The notes under the pieces are model-generated. The model worked only from the letters and a program-made list of their open reading frames with translations. It ran no database searches and had not been told where the DNA came from. From contig JAHCID010000003.1 in NCBI GenBank assembly GCA_026129405.1, positions 371,257 to 435,256 of the forward strand: a stretch of 64,000 nt of DNA, in the 5' to 3' direction. How positions within the stretch are numbered: the first letter of the stretch is position 1; every line of letters begins with the position of its first letter. The translations under genes were made by a program, and so were the position numbers. This stretch comes from a bacterium (lineage in GTDB: Bacteria; Desulfobacterota; Binatia; DP-6). Positions 26,599 to 35,975 of this stretch are shown in pieces.

Positions 26599-28188
26599 AT
26601 GCACGTCGTTCGCTACACCGCCTGGGACGGCACGCAGCAGGTCCGGCTGACGGCCGAGCAGGTCTTCGACAAGCTCGCCGAGTACCTCTCCTTCACCGAC
26701 GACGTGCAGCAGGCCCTCGACTGGCTGCTGCATCAGGGCCTCGACTGGGAGGGCGTCCGCGTCCTCGGCCTCGACGACTTCCTGGAGCGGCTGCGCGAGG
26801 CCATGCGCAGCCGCTACCGCGAGGTCAACGTCCGCGACGCCCTCTCGGGTCTCGAAGAGAAGCTCGACGAGCTGCTCGACCTGGAGCGCGAGGCGCTCGA
26901 CGGCCAGGGCGACGCCGACCGGGCCGCCGCGCAGAAGGCGCGTCTCGACCGGCTGCCGCCGCGGCTCTCCGAGGGGCTCGAGCGTCTCGCCGACTACGAC
27001 TTCACCGACCCCGACGCCCGCGCCGCCTACGAGGAGCTGCGCGACGAGCTGGACCAGATCAGGAAGCTCGAGGACTTCCAGCGCCGCTACGGCGACCTCT
27101 TCCACGGCCCGCGCTCGCTCGACTTCGAGGAGGCGCTCGAGCTGATGGAGGAGATGGAGCGCTGGAAGGCGCTCGAGGAGCAGCTGCTGTCGGGCGAGCT
27201 CGGCGGCGTCGACATGGACGCGCTCGCGGCGCTCCTCGGCCAGGACGCGTTGCGCAGCTTCCAGCTCCTGCGCGACGTCATGGAGACGATCGCGAAGTCG
27301 GGCTACGTCGTGCAGCGCGAGGGCAAGGCGCAGCTCTCGCCGCGCGGCGTGCGCAAGCTGGGACAGCTCGCGCTGCGCGACATCTACCAGGGGCTCCTGC
27401 GCGACAAGCCCGGCGGGCATGCGACCGACCACCGCGGCGCCGTCCTGCCGCGGCCCGACGAGACGCGCCCGTACCGCACCGGCGAGCCGCTCGACCTGCA
27501 CCTCATGGGCACGCTCAAGAACGCGCTCCGCCGCGCGCCGCGGACGCCGCTCGAGCTGGTGCCGTCGGACTTCGAGGTGCACGCCACCGACCAGACGGCG
27601 TCGAGCTCCACGGTGCTGCTCCTCGACATGAGCTGGTCGATGTCGTGGGAGGGCCGCTTCGCGGCGGCGAAGCGCGTGGCGCTGGCGCTGGAGAGCCTCA
27701 TCCGCTCGAAGTACCCGCGCGACTACTTCGCCATCGTCGGGTTCTTCACGCGCGCCGTCGAGCTGAAGCTGCGCGACCTGCCCGAAGCCAGCTGGAACAT
27801 GGGCGACCCGTTCACGAACCTGCAGGACGGGCTGCGCCTCGCCGCGGAGCTGCTGTCGCGGCATCCGAGCAACAACCAGCACGTGATCGTCATCACCGAC
27901 GGGCAGCCCACGGCCTACTTCCTGAAGGGGCGGCTCTACTGCGAGTGGCCGCTGTCGTTCGGCGGCATCAGCATGCGCGCGGCGCAGGAGACGCTGAAGG
28001 AGGTCGAGCGCGTCACCCGGCGCGGCATCACCATCAACACCTTCATGCTCGACGACAGCCCGAGCCTGCGCGCCTTCGTCGAGCGCATGACGCGCATCAA
28101 CAAGGGCCGCGCCCTCTACACGCGGCCGGACCGGCTGGGGCAGTACCTGCTCGTCGACTACCTCGCCAAAAAGAAGAAGCGGGTATGA
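26599..28188 (+). CDS. VWA domain protein paired with the MoxR-type ATPase
   Basis: The 529-aa cytoplasmic protein has a long, charged, helical N-terminal half (Glu/Arg/Leu-rich, about residues 1-320). A von Willebrand A domain follows with a complete MIDAS: DMSWSMSW (D-x-S-x-S), a Thr in PFTNLQDG and VITDGQPT. There is no signal peptide or membrane segment. It would bind the AAA+ partner through its VWA domain and recruit the client through the N-terminal half. It is probably translated from the same mRNA as the ATPase gene. Confidence 0.82.
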   Translation: MHVVRYTAWDGTQQVRLTAEQVFDKLAEYLSFTDDVQQALDWLLHQGLDWEGVRVLGLDDFLERLREAMRSRYREVNVRDALSGLEEKLDELLDLEREALDGQGDADRAAAQKARLDRLPPRLSEGLERLADYDFTDPDARAAYEELRDELDQIRKLEDFQRRYGDLFHGPRSLDFEEALELMEEMERWKALEEQLLSGELGGVDMDALAALLGQDALRSFQLLRDVMETIAKSGYVVQREGKAQLSPRGVRKLGQLALRDIYQGLLRDKPGGHATDHRGAVLPRPDETRPYRTGEPLDLHLMGTLKNALRRAPRTPLELVPSDFEVHATDQTASSSTVLLLDMSWSMSWEGRFAAAKRVALALESLIRSKYPRDYFAIVGFFTRAVELKLRDLPEASWNMGDPFTNLQDGLRLAAELLSRHPSNNQHVIVITDGQPTAYFLKGRLYCEWPLSFGGISMRAAQETLKEVERVTRRGITINTFMLDDSPSLRAFVERMTRINKGRALYTRPDRLGQYLLVDYLAKKKKRV

Positions 28189-28219
28189 GTGACGTGGTGG
28201 CGGCGGGGCGCGCCCGGTA

Positions 28220-30742
28220 GTGCGAGGCAACCTTCTCGCCCAGTACCTCCGGGTCAAGGCGCAGCACCAGGCCGCGATCCTGCTCTTCCGCCTCGGGGAC
28301 TTCTACGAGATGTTCTTCGAGGACGCGAAGGTCGCGTCCGCCGTCTGCGACCTGACGCTCACGGCGCGGAACCGCGGCGAGCCCGACGAGGTCCCGCTCT
28401 GCGGCTTCCCTGCGCACGCGGCGCAGCCGTACGTCGCCCGCCTGCTGGCCGCGGGACACGCGGTCGCGATCAGCGAGCAGGTCGAGACCAAGGGGCGCGG
28501 CATCATGGAGCGCGAGGTCGTGCGCGTCATCACGCCGGGCACGATCCTCGAGGAGGAGAACCTCGACCCCGGTACGCCGAGCCTGCTCGTCGCGCTGGTG
28601 GGCGAGGGCGACGAGCGCTTCGCGCTCGCCGTCGTCGACTTCGCGACCGGCACGTTCCGCGTCGCCGAGATCGCCGGGTGGCCGGCGACGCGCGAGGAGC
28701 TCGGCCGGCTGGCGCCCCGCGAGCTGCTGCTCGGTCCCGACCTGCCGGCGGCGGTGGCGGCGTGGTGCGGTCCGCCGCGGCCGTGGGCCACCGCGGTGCT
28801 GCCCGAGCCGGTGCCGGTCGCGGCGCCGCTGCCGCCGCTCGCGACGCGCGCGGCGGGGGGCGTCCTTGCCTATCTCGATGCCGTCTACCGGCGCCGCCCG
28901 GCGCATCTGCGGCCGCCGGAGCTCTACGCCCTGGCCGGCTTCCTCGGCCTCGACGCCTCCACCTGCCGCAACCTCGAGCTGCTCCAGACGCTCGGCGGCG
29001 AGCGCCGCGGCTCGCTCTTGTGGGTGCTCGACGCCACGCGCACGCCGATGGGGGCGCGGCGACTGCGCGAGTGGGTGCTGTACCCGCTGCTCGACGCGGC
29101 CGCGATCGGCGAGCGGCTCGACGCGGTCGAAGTCCTCGTCGAGGGGCTCGAGATGCGCGCCGCGCTGCGCGAGGCGCTGGCCGGGGTCGGCGATCTCGAG
29201 CGCCTCGCCGGCCGCATCGGCGCGCGCAGCGCCGGCCCGCGCGACGTCGCCCAGCTCGCCGCGGCCCTCGACCGCGTCGGCACCGCCCGCGCGACGCTCG
29301 GTGGCGCCGGCGCAACGCTGCTCGCGAGCCTCGCCGCCGCCCTCGACGCGCTCCCGGACACGGCGCAGCTGATCCGCACCACGCTGGTCGACGCCCCGCC
29401 GCCGCACACCCGCCTGCCGGGCTACATCCGCACCGGCCACCACCCCGAGGTCGACGCGCTCCGCGAGGCGTCGAGCGACGGCAAGGGCTGGCTCGCCCGC
29501 TTCGAGACGGCGGAGCGCGAGCGCACCGGCATCCCGTCGCTCAAGGTCCGCTACAACAAGGTGTTCGGCTACTACGTCGAGATCACGAAGCCGAACCTGC
29601 CGCTCGTGCCGCCGGACTACGAGCGCAAGCAGACGCTGGTCTCGGCCGAGCGCTTCGTCACGCCGGCGCTGAAGGAGCACGAGGCGCGCGTCCTCGGCGC
29701 CGAGGAGCGGCTGCGCACGCTGGAGCAGCACTGCTTCCAGGAGCTGCTCGACGCGGTCGCGAACCATCACCCGACGCTCGTGCGCACGGCCGACGCGCTG
29801 GCCGCGCTCGACGTCACGGCCGGGCTGGCGGAGACGGCGCACCGCCGCGGCTGGGTGCGGGCCCGCATCACGCGCGAGCCGGTGATCCGCGTGCGCGCCG
29901 GGCGCCATCCCGTGGTCGAGGCGGTGGCGTCGGAGCCGTTCGTGCCGAACGACGTGCTGCTCGACGCCGAAGCCGAGCAGCTGCTCCTCCTCACCGGTCC
30001 CAACATGGGCGGCAAGTCGACCTACCTGCGGCAGGTGGCGCTGCTGACGCTGCTCGCCCAGATGGGCAGCTTCGTGCCGGCCACCGAGGCCGAGATCGGG
30101 CTCGCCGACCGCATCTTCACGCGCGTCGGCGCCAGCGACAACCTCGTCGGCGGCGAGTCGACGTTCATGGTCGAGATGCGCGAGACGGCGCAGATCCTCG
30201 CCGGCCTCACGGCGCGGAGCCTCGTCGTGCTCGACGAGATCGGGCGCGGCACGAGCACCTTCGACGGCATCTCGATCGCCTGGGCGGTCGCCGAGCACCT
30301 GCACGACGCCGCCGAGCGGCCACGCACGCTGTTCGCCACCCACTACCACGAACTCACGGCGCTCGCGGCCGAGCGGCCGCGCATCCGCAACCTGTCGGTG
30401 GCCGTCGCCGAATGGAACGGTCAGGTGGTGTTCCTGCGCCAGATCGTCCCAGGCCCCGCGCCGCGCAGCTACGGCGTCGAGGTCGCGGCCCTGGCAGGGG
30501 TGCCGCCGGCCCTGGTGACGCGCGCCCGCGAGATCCTCGCCCGCCTGGAGGCGGGGCAGGAGGCCGGCCGCGAGCCGCGGGCGCGGCGGCTCGGGACGAC
30601 GCCGGGGCAGCTATCGTTGTTTGCGCCCCCGGACGCGCGGCTGCGCCAGGAGCTCGCGGCGCTCGAGCCGGAGCGTCTGAGCCCCCTCGACGCCCTCGTC
30701 ACGCTCACGCGCATCGTCGAGCGGGCGCGCCAGCCGCCTTGA
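28220..30742 (+). CDS. mutS: DNA mismatch repair protein MutS
   Basis: The 840-aa protein matches MutS throughout. The N-terminal mismatch-recognition domain has GDFYEMFFEDA (Phe-x-Glu), followed by core and clamp domains. The ATPase domain has Walker A GPNMGGKSTYLRQ, then STFMVEM and Walker B LVVLDEIGRGTSTFDG, and a C-terminal helix-turn-helix dimer part. It recognises base mismatches and small loops. GTG 28220 directly follows a short overlapping frame; the N-terminus LLAQYLRVKAQH aligns with the usual MutS start. Confidence 0.95.
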   Translation: MRGNLLAQYLRVKAQHQAAILLFRLGDFYEMFFEDAKVASAVCDLTLTARNRGEPDEVPLCGFPAHAAQPYVARLLAAGHAVAISEQVETKGRGIMEREVVRVITPGTILEEENLDPGTPSLLVALVGEGDERFALAVVDFATGTFRVAEIAGWPATREELGRLAPRELLLGPDLPAAVAAWCGPPRPWATAVLPEPVPVAAPLPPLATRAAGGVLAYLDAVYRRRPAHLRPPELYALAGFLGLDASTCRNLELLQTLGGERRGSLLWVLDATRTPMGARRLREWVLYPLLDAAAIGERLDAVEVLVEGLEMRAALREALAGVGDLERLAGRIGARSAGPRDVAQLAAALDRVGTARATLGGAGATLLASLAAALDALPDTAQLIRTTLVDAPPPHTRLPGYIRTGHHPEVDALREASSDGKGWLARFETAERERTGIPSLKVRYNKVFGYYVEITKPNLPLVPPDYERKQTLVSAERFVTPALKEHEARVLGAEERLRTLEQHCFQELLDAVANHHPTLVRTADALAALDVTAGLAETAHRRGWVRARITREPVIRVRAGRHPVVEAVASEPFVPNDVLLDAEAEQLLLLTGPNMGGKSTYLRQVALLTLLAQMGSFVPATEAEIGLADRIFTRVGASDNLVGGESTFMVEMRETAQILAGLTARSLVVLDEIGRGTSTFDGISIAWAVAEHLHDAAERPRTLFATHYHELTALAAERPRIRNLSVAVAEWNGQVVFLRQIVPGPAPRSYGVEVAALAGVPPALVTRAREILARLEAGQEAGREPRARRLGTTPGQLSLFAPPDARLRQELAALEPERLSPLDALVTLTRIVERARQPP

Positions 30743-30789
30743 TTCGCAGGGGGCCGGTCGCCTATCTTCCGCGCCTGGTGGGCTCGAGG

Positions 30790-32056
30790 ATGCGGTGGGT
30801 AGGGGCGGTGGTGGGTCTCCTCGCCCTGCTCGGGATCGTGGCGCACGCGGCTGCCGGCGCGCCGCTCGATCTCCGCGGCCTCGCCGTGAAGCCGGTCGCC
30901 GGCGGGCAGGCGCTGGTGCTCGAGCTCTCTCAGCCGGGCAGCGTCACCGTATCGCCGGTGCGCGGCGCCGATCGGGGACTCGTGCGGCTGTACGTCGACC
31001 TGCCGGCGGGCGCGCGGCTCGCACCGGGCGTGCGGCGCGCGCTGCACGCCGCGGCGCCGGTGCGTAGCGCCCGCATCGGGCAGACCGACGCCGGCCAGGT
31101 GCGCGTCGTCGTCGACGTCGACGGCGGCGACGCGTATCGCGTACAGCGCGAGCGCGGCGGTCGCGTGATCGCGGTGACGGTCACCGGCAGCGGCAAGCGC
31201 AAGGCCGCGGGCGTGGTCGCACCGCGGGAGACGCGGACCGCCCGCGGCACGCCGGCGCCCGCGGCCATGCCGCGCGCCGTACCGCCGCCACCGCGCATCG
31301 CCGCCGCCCGCGGTCGCCGCGGCTCGCCCGCCGGCAACGCCCGCGCGGCCGGCAGCGGCACGGCAGCCGCTGCGCAAGATCGTCATCGACCCCGGCCACG
31401 GCGGCGACGACCCCGGCGCGATGGGCTTCGCGATCGAGAAGCAGGTGACGCTGGCGATCGCGACCCGCGTCGCGGCGCTGCTGCGCGAGCGGCTCGGCAG
31501 CGAGGTCGTGCTGACGCGCGACGACGACCGCACGCTGACGCTGCCCGCGCGCACGGCGCGCGCCAACACCGAGGACGCCGACCTCTTCGTCTCCATCCAC
31601 GCCAACGCCAACCCGACCGGCAAGCTGCGCGGCATCGAGACCTACTACCTCGACAACACCGACGACCACGCGACCCTGCGCCTCGCCTCGCTCGAGAACG
31701 GTCTCGACATGGTGCGGCCGGGGGACAGCACCGACCTGCGCTACATCCTGAGCGACCTCCTCCAGGTGGGGAAGCTCGAGGAGTCGGTGCAGCTGGCGCG
31801 CGCGATCCAGGGCGCGCTCGTGACCCGGCTCCAGTCGAGCTACGACGGCATCGTCGACCTCGGCGTGAAGCGCGGCCCGTTCTACGTCCTCGTCGGAGCC
31901 CACATGCCCTGCGTCCTGGTCGAGACCTCGTTCGTCTCGCATCCGGTGGAGGGGCCGCGCCTGGCCACGGACGCCTACCAGGAGACCGTGGCCGAAGGCA
32001 TCTACGACGGCATCGCCCGCTTCCTGGCCGACGACGGCCGGCCGAGGACGCTGTGA
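30790..32056 (+). pseudogene. N-acetylmuramoyl-L-alanine amidase (AmiC-like), split by a frameshift
   Basis: The first part (ATG 30790 onward) encodes a signal peptide and an AMIN domain ending near VIAVTVTGSG and an Ala/Pro/Arg linker. The zinc amidase_3 domain, with ligands and catalytic residues in DPGHGG, IEKQVT, SIHANA and VETSFVSHP, lies in the next reading frame and ends at 32056. The catalytic frame has no usable start upstream of its first zinc ligand; the ATG at 31421 is too late. A one-base shift within the GC-rich linker (about 31200-31370) would restore one protein of about 420 aa. It is either a real disruption or a sequence error. The intact enzyme would cleave peptidoglycan side chains in the periplasm. 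Confidence 0.75.
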
Positions 32057-32076
32057 TCCCCGCCGCACCGGGGAGC

Positions 32077-32103
32077 CGCGCCGGGTCGGGCGCGAGGCTT
32101 TTT
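32077..32103 (+). terminator. Intrinsic terminator after the amidase gene
   Basis: A 6-bp GC stem (CGCGCC / GGCGCG, loop GGGTCG) is followed four bases later by TTTTT. It lies 20 bases after the amidase stop and before glnD. Confidence 0.5.
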
Positions 32104-32174
32104 CCCGCCGGGTGCCCCGGGTATCCTCGGCCTCGGCGCGCGGGCCTTCGGGTCGCCGGGCGTCGCGCACACCG

Positions 32175-34922
32175 ATGATCCTCGCCACGTCGCCGCCGGT
32201 CGAGCCGCTCGCGAGCCTGGCCACGCTGCCCGAGCCCTCGGGCGACCTCGAAGCCGCCCAGGCGCTCGCGCGCGACTTCCTCGGCCGCGTGCGCGCGGAG
32301 CTGGCCGCGCGGCACGACGCGGGCGCCGGCGGGCTGGCGCTCGTCGCCGCCTACACCGACGCGATGGACCGCTTCCTCGCCTTGCTCTTCGCCAACGCGC
32401 AGCTGCGCTACCAGGCACGCAATCCGTTCATCAATCAGCGCTGCGCGATCGTCGCGATCGGCGGCTACGGCCGGGGCGAGCTGAACCCGGCGTCGGACAT
32501 CGATCTCCTCGTGCTCTACCCGTGGAAGGTCAACCCGTACGTCGAGACCGTCACCGAGGCGATCCTCTATCCGCTCTGGGACGCGGGCATCCACGTCGGC
32601 CACGCCATGCGCAACCCGCGCGAATGCGCCCGCCTCGCGGCCTCGGACCTGAAGGTGAAGACCGCGGTGCTCGATGCGCGCTTCGTCTGCGGCGACGCGG
32701 GGCTCTACGCCGAGTTCGACGCCCGCATGCTGGACGAGGTGTGGGCGACCAACCCGACCAAGTTCTGGAAGGAGAAGCTGGCCGAGAACACCGAGCGCCA
32801 CGCGCGCGCCGGACACAGCGTCTACCTGCTCCAGCCCGACCTGAAGGAGGGGCAGGGCGGGCTGCGCGACCTCCACACCGCGATGTGGATGGCGAAGATC
32901 AAGTACAAGGTGCGCCGCATGCGCGACCTGGTCGCGCTCGGCGTGCTCTCCGAGCAGGACGTCGCCGACCTCGACGGCGCGCTCGACTTCCTCTGGCGCG
33001 TGCGCAACGCGATGCACCTCCTCACCGGCTCGCACACGGACCGCCTCACGTTCGAGCTCCAGGAGCAGCTGGCGCCGAGCCTCGGCTTCGGCGAGGGCCG
33101 CGCCGGCACCGAGCGCTTCATGCGCACCTACTACGGCAACGCCGCCACGCTGCACCGCCTGGGCGAGCTCGTGATCCAGCGCTCGACGCAGGTCGCGGAG
33201 CCGTACCGGCGGACTCCCGTCCCGGTCCGCGTCATCCGCGAGGGCATGCGCATCCAGGGCACCGTCCTGTCGGTGACCGGACGCGAGGTGTTCGAGCGCG
33301 ATCCCGCGGCGGTGCTCGGCGTGTTCGTCGAGGCGCAGCGCCACGGCGCCACGCTCGCGCCGGCGACGCGCGATCTGGTGCGCGGCGCGCTGCCGCTACT
33401 CGCCGCCGTGCGCGACGATCCCGCCGTCGGCCAGCGCTTCGTCGGCATCCTGCGGGCGCGCTCGCAGGTGGCCGACACGCTCTTCGAGATGCACCGCCTC
33501 GGCGTCCTCGCGACGCTGCTGCCCGAGTTCGGCCATCTCGAGTGCCTGATCGCCCACGACCCGTTCCACGTCTACACGGTCGATCACCACTCGCTGATGG
33601 GGGTGCGCGAGATCGAGCGGCTGCGCGGCGGCGAGTTCGCGGAGACGCTGCCGCACCTGACCCAGGTCGTGCGCGAGCTGCACCAGCCGGAGCTGCTGAT
33701 GCTCGGCATGCTCTTCCACGACATCGGCAAGGGGCACGGCAAGGACCATTCGGGCCGCGGCGCCGACATGACGCGGACCATCGCGCAGCGGCTCGGCCTC
33801 AACGAGGACGAGACCGCGGCCGTCGTCTTCCTCGTGCAGCACCACCTCCTGATGTCGCACCTCGCGCAGCGGCGCGACGTCAACGACGACCGCCTCGTCA
33901 TCGACTTCAGCGGCACCGTCGGCAGCCTGCAGAACCTGCATCGGCTCTTCGTCCTCACCTACGCCGACATGCGCGCCGTCGGCCCGGGGGTGTGGAACAA
34001 CTGGCGGGGGACCCTCGTCACCGAGCTCTACTGCCGCGCGCGCGACTTCTTCGAGCGCGACGTCCTCGCCATGGGGGACCGCGCCGCGCGCGCCGCGCGC
34101 GTGCGCCGCCGCGTCGGCGACGCGGTCGCGCCGGGGCGACGCGCCCAGGTCGACGCGTTCATGGCCTCCATGGCCGAGGGCTACGTGCTCTCGACCCCGG
34201 AGGACGCCATCCCGGCGCACGCCGACCTGCGCCGGCGCTTCGAGGAGCGCGAGGCGGCCGGCGAGCGGCCGGCCGTGACGACGGCGCTGACGGCCTACCC
34301 CGACCGCGGCATCACCGCCTTCGCGGTGTGCACACGCGACCGCCCGGGCCTCTTCGCCATGCTGTCCGGCGTGCTGGCGGCGCACGGGCTCAACATCCTC
34401 GCCGCCCGCATCGACACCAGCAGCGACGGCGTCGCGCTCGACGTGTTCGACGTCTCGCACGACGGCTCGGACCTGCGCATCGACCACGAGCGCTGGGAGC
34501 GGGTGGAGCGCACGCTGCGCGGCGTCCTCGGCGGCGAGATCGACGTCCAGGAGCTGGTGCGGCGCAGCCATCGCTCGCCGCTGCTCGCCAAGCGCCGCCG
34601 CCCGGTGCCGACGCGGGTCGAGATCGACAACCGGGTGTCGGCCGAGCGCACCGTGCTCGACATCTACACCGGCGACCGCGTCGGCCTGCTCTTCGGCATC
34701 ACCAACTGCCTCTACCACCTCTGGCTCGAGATCCATCTCGCCAAGATCACCACGATGGCGAACCAGGTGCTCGACGTCTTCTACGTGACCGATCACGAGG
34801 GCCGGAAGATCGAGGAGCCGGAGCGCCTCGAGATCATCCGCGGCGAGCTGGTGCGGGCCCTGACGAGCGAAGGCGCCGAGGCCGGCGCGCCGGCCCCGCC
34901 GAGCGGAGCCCGCGTGGCGTGA
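32175..34922 (+). CDS. glnD: Bifunctional [protein-PII] uridylyltransferase/uridylyl-removing enzyme
   Basis: This 915-aa nitrogen-status sensor has a nucleotidyltransferase domain with GGYGRGELNPASDIDLL, an HD phosphohydrolase domain with LFHDIGKGHGKDHS, and two C-terminal ACT domains (AVCTRDRPGLFAML and DIYTGDRVGLLFGI) that bind glutamine. It adds or removes UMP on PII proteins. Length and domain order are normal. The GTGA overlap at its end leads into the xerC-like frame. Confidence 0.95.
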   Translation: MILATSPPVEPLASLATLPEPSGDLEAAQALARDFLGRVRAELAARHDAGAGGLALVAAYTDAMDRFLALLFANAQLRYQARNPFINQRCAIVAIGGYGRGELNPASDIDLLVLYPWKVNPYVETVTEAILYPLWDAGIHVGHAMRNPRECARLAASDLKVKTAVLDARFVCGDAGLYAEFDARMLDEVWATNPTKFWKEKLAENTERHARAGHSVYLLQPDLKEGQGGLRDLHTAMWMAKIKYKVRRMRDLVALGVLSEQDVADLDGALDFLWRVRNAMHLLTGSHTDRLTFELQEQLAPSLGFGEGRAGTERFMRTYYGNAATLHRLGELVIQRSTQVAEPYRRTPVPVRVIREGMRIQGTVLSVTGREVFERDPAAVLGVFVEAQRHGATLAPATRDLVRGALPLLAAVRDDPAVGQRFVGILRARSQVADTLFEMHRLGVLATLLPEFGHLECLIAHDPFHVYTVDHHSLMGVREIERLRGGEFAETLPHLTQVVRELHQPELLMLGMLFHDIGKGHGKDHSGRGADMTRTIAQRLGLNEDETAAVVFLVQHHLLMSHLAQRRDVNDDRLVIDFSGTVGSLQNLHRLFVLTYADMRAVGPGVWNNWRGTLVTELYCRARDFFERDVLAMGDRAARAARVRRRVGDAVAPGRRAQVDAFMASMAEGYVLSTPEDAIPAHADLRRRFEEREAAGERPAVTTALTAYPDRGITAFAVCTRDRPGLFAMLSGVLAAHGLNILAARIDTSSDGVALDVFDVSHDGSDLRIDHERWERVERTLRGVLGGEIDVQELVRRSHRSPLLAKRRRPVPTRVEIDNRVSAERTVLDIYTGDRVGLLFGITNCLYHLWLEIHLAKITTMANQVLDVFYVTDHEGRKIEEPERLEIIRGELVRALTSEGAEAGAPAPPSGARVA

Positions 34923-35872
34923 GCGCACGCGGCGGCGGGGCGGGGCGGGCGCGCGGGCGCGCGGGCGGCGTCGGCGACGGCGGCTGCGCCGGCAGGTGGA
35001 GGCGTGGCTCGACCACTGCGCCGTCGAGGCGCGGCCTCGCGCGTCGCTCCGTCGAGGCCTACGCGCGCGACCTCGCCGCCTTCGCCCGCACCTGCGCCGG
35101 ACGCCGCGTGCAGCGGGCGCGGGACCTCGGGCCGGGCGAGGTGCGGGCGCATCTCGCCGCCCTCGACGCGGCCGGGCTCGGCCCGCGCAGCCGCGCCCGT
35201 GCCCTCGCCGCCGTCCGCGGCTTCACGCGCTGGCTGGTCGCCGAGGGGACGCTGCGCGACGATCCCGCCGCCGACACGGCGGTGCGCCGCCCGCCGGGAC
35301 GTCTGCCGCGCGTGCTCGGCGTCGACCAGGCCGCGCAGCTCGTCACGGTGAGCGTACCGGGCGGCCGGCGCCCGGCTCGCGACCGGGCGTTCCTCGAGCT
35401 GCTCTACGCCTGCGGGCTGCGGGTGTCGGAGGCGGCCGGGCTGCGCACCGCGCAGATCGATCTCGAGGCCGGCTGGCTGCGCGTGGTGGGGAAGGGCGGC
35501 AAGGAGCGCGTCGTGCCGATCGGACAGGCCGCGCGAGACGCCATCGTCGCCTACCTCGGCGGCGAGCGCGCCGCGATGCTGAAGGGGCGCACGAGCCCGT
35601 TCCTGTTCGTGGGGCCGGGGGGACGGCCGCTGTCGCGCCAGGCGCTGTGGAAGCTCACCAAGAAGCGCGCCCGGGCGGCGGGCGTCGACCCCGCCGTGTC
35701 GCCCCACACGCTGCGGCACTCGTTCGCGACCCATCTGCTCGGCGGCGGCGCCGATCTGCGCGTCGTGCAGACGCTGCTCGGCCACGCCGACGTGGGCACG
35801 ACGCAGATCTACACCCACGTCGCCCCGGAGCGTCTGCGCACCGTGCACCGGCGCCATCATCCGCGCGCCTGA
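34919..35872 (+). CDS. Tyrosine recombinase XerC/XerD-like, with a probable N-terminal frameshift
   Basis: The 317-aa frame from GTG 34919 (overlapping the glnD stop) contains the whole catalytic set: Arg in CGLRVSEAAG, Lys in GKGGKERVV, HTLRH, LLGHADVGTT and nucleophile Tyr in QIYTHV. Its first 35 residues are Gly/Arg-rich and unlike Xer. In the neighbouring frame, GTG 34996 starts VEAWLDHCAVE, which looks like the genuine core-binding helix. Removing one G near 35032 would join it to RGLARRSVEAYARDL. Xer proteins resolve chromosome dimers. The frameshift may be a sequence error or a real lesion. Confidence 0.8.
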   Translation: MSARGGGAGRARGRAGGVGDGGCAGRWRRGSTTAPSRRGLARRSVEAYARDLAAFARTCAGRRVQRARDLGPGEVRAHLAALDAAGLGPRSRARALAAVRGFTRWLVAEGTLRDDPAADTAVRRPPGRLPRVLGVDQAAQLVTVSVPGGRRPARDRAFLELLYACGLRVSEAAGLRTAQIDLEAGWLRVVGKGGKERVVPIGQAARDAIVAYLGGERAAMLKGRTSPFLFVGPGGRPLSRQALWKLTKKRARAAGVDPAVSPHTLRHSFATHLLGGGADLRVVQTLLGHADVGTTQIYTHVAPERLRTVHRRHHPRA

Positions 35873-35886
35873 AGTCCGCGGACTTC
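35871..35886. promoter_or_regulatory. Perfect 16-base palindrome at the xerC stop
   Basis: GAAGTCCGCGGACTTC reads identically on both strands. It overlaps the xerC stop codon and immediately precedes the predicted trpS promoter. It could be a regulator site or an RNA hairpin that ends xerC transcription. Confidence 0.4.
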
Positions 35887-35887
35887 C

Positions 35888-35916
35888 TTGCGCCGCCGGG
35901 ACCCGGTGGATAGACT
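35888..35916 (+). promoter_or_regulatory. Predicted promoter of trpS-scpA-scpB-rluB
   Basis: TTGCGC and TAGACT are separated by exactly 17 bases. Transcription would start near 35923, about 50 bases before the trpS start. Confidence 0.45.
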
Positions 35917-35975
35917 CGCCCGCCGATGGAGGCCAGCACGAGCGCCGCGACCCACGGGGCGCCGGTGCCGGCGAC

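Noticed and set aside
25476-28220. A 914-codon open frame over the MoxR-VWA genes
   Set aside because: It is Arg/Ala/Pro-rich out-of-frame translation of two well-supported genes; high GC content removes stop codons.
34919-35035. Gly/Arg-rich N-terminus of the xerC frame as a new domain
   Set aside because: The neighbouring frame contains the expected Xer N-terminal helix, so the Gly/Arg stretch is best explained by a one-base shift.
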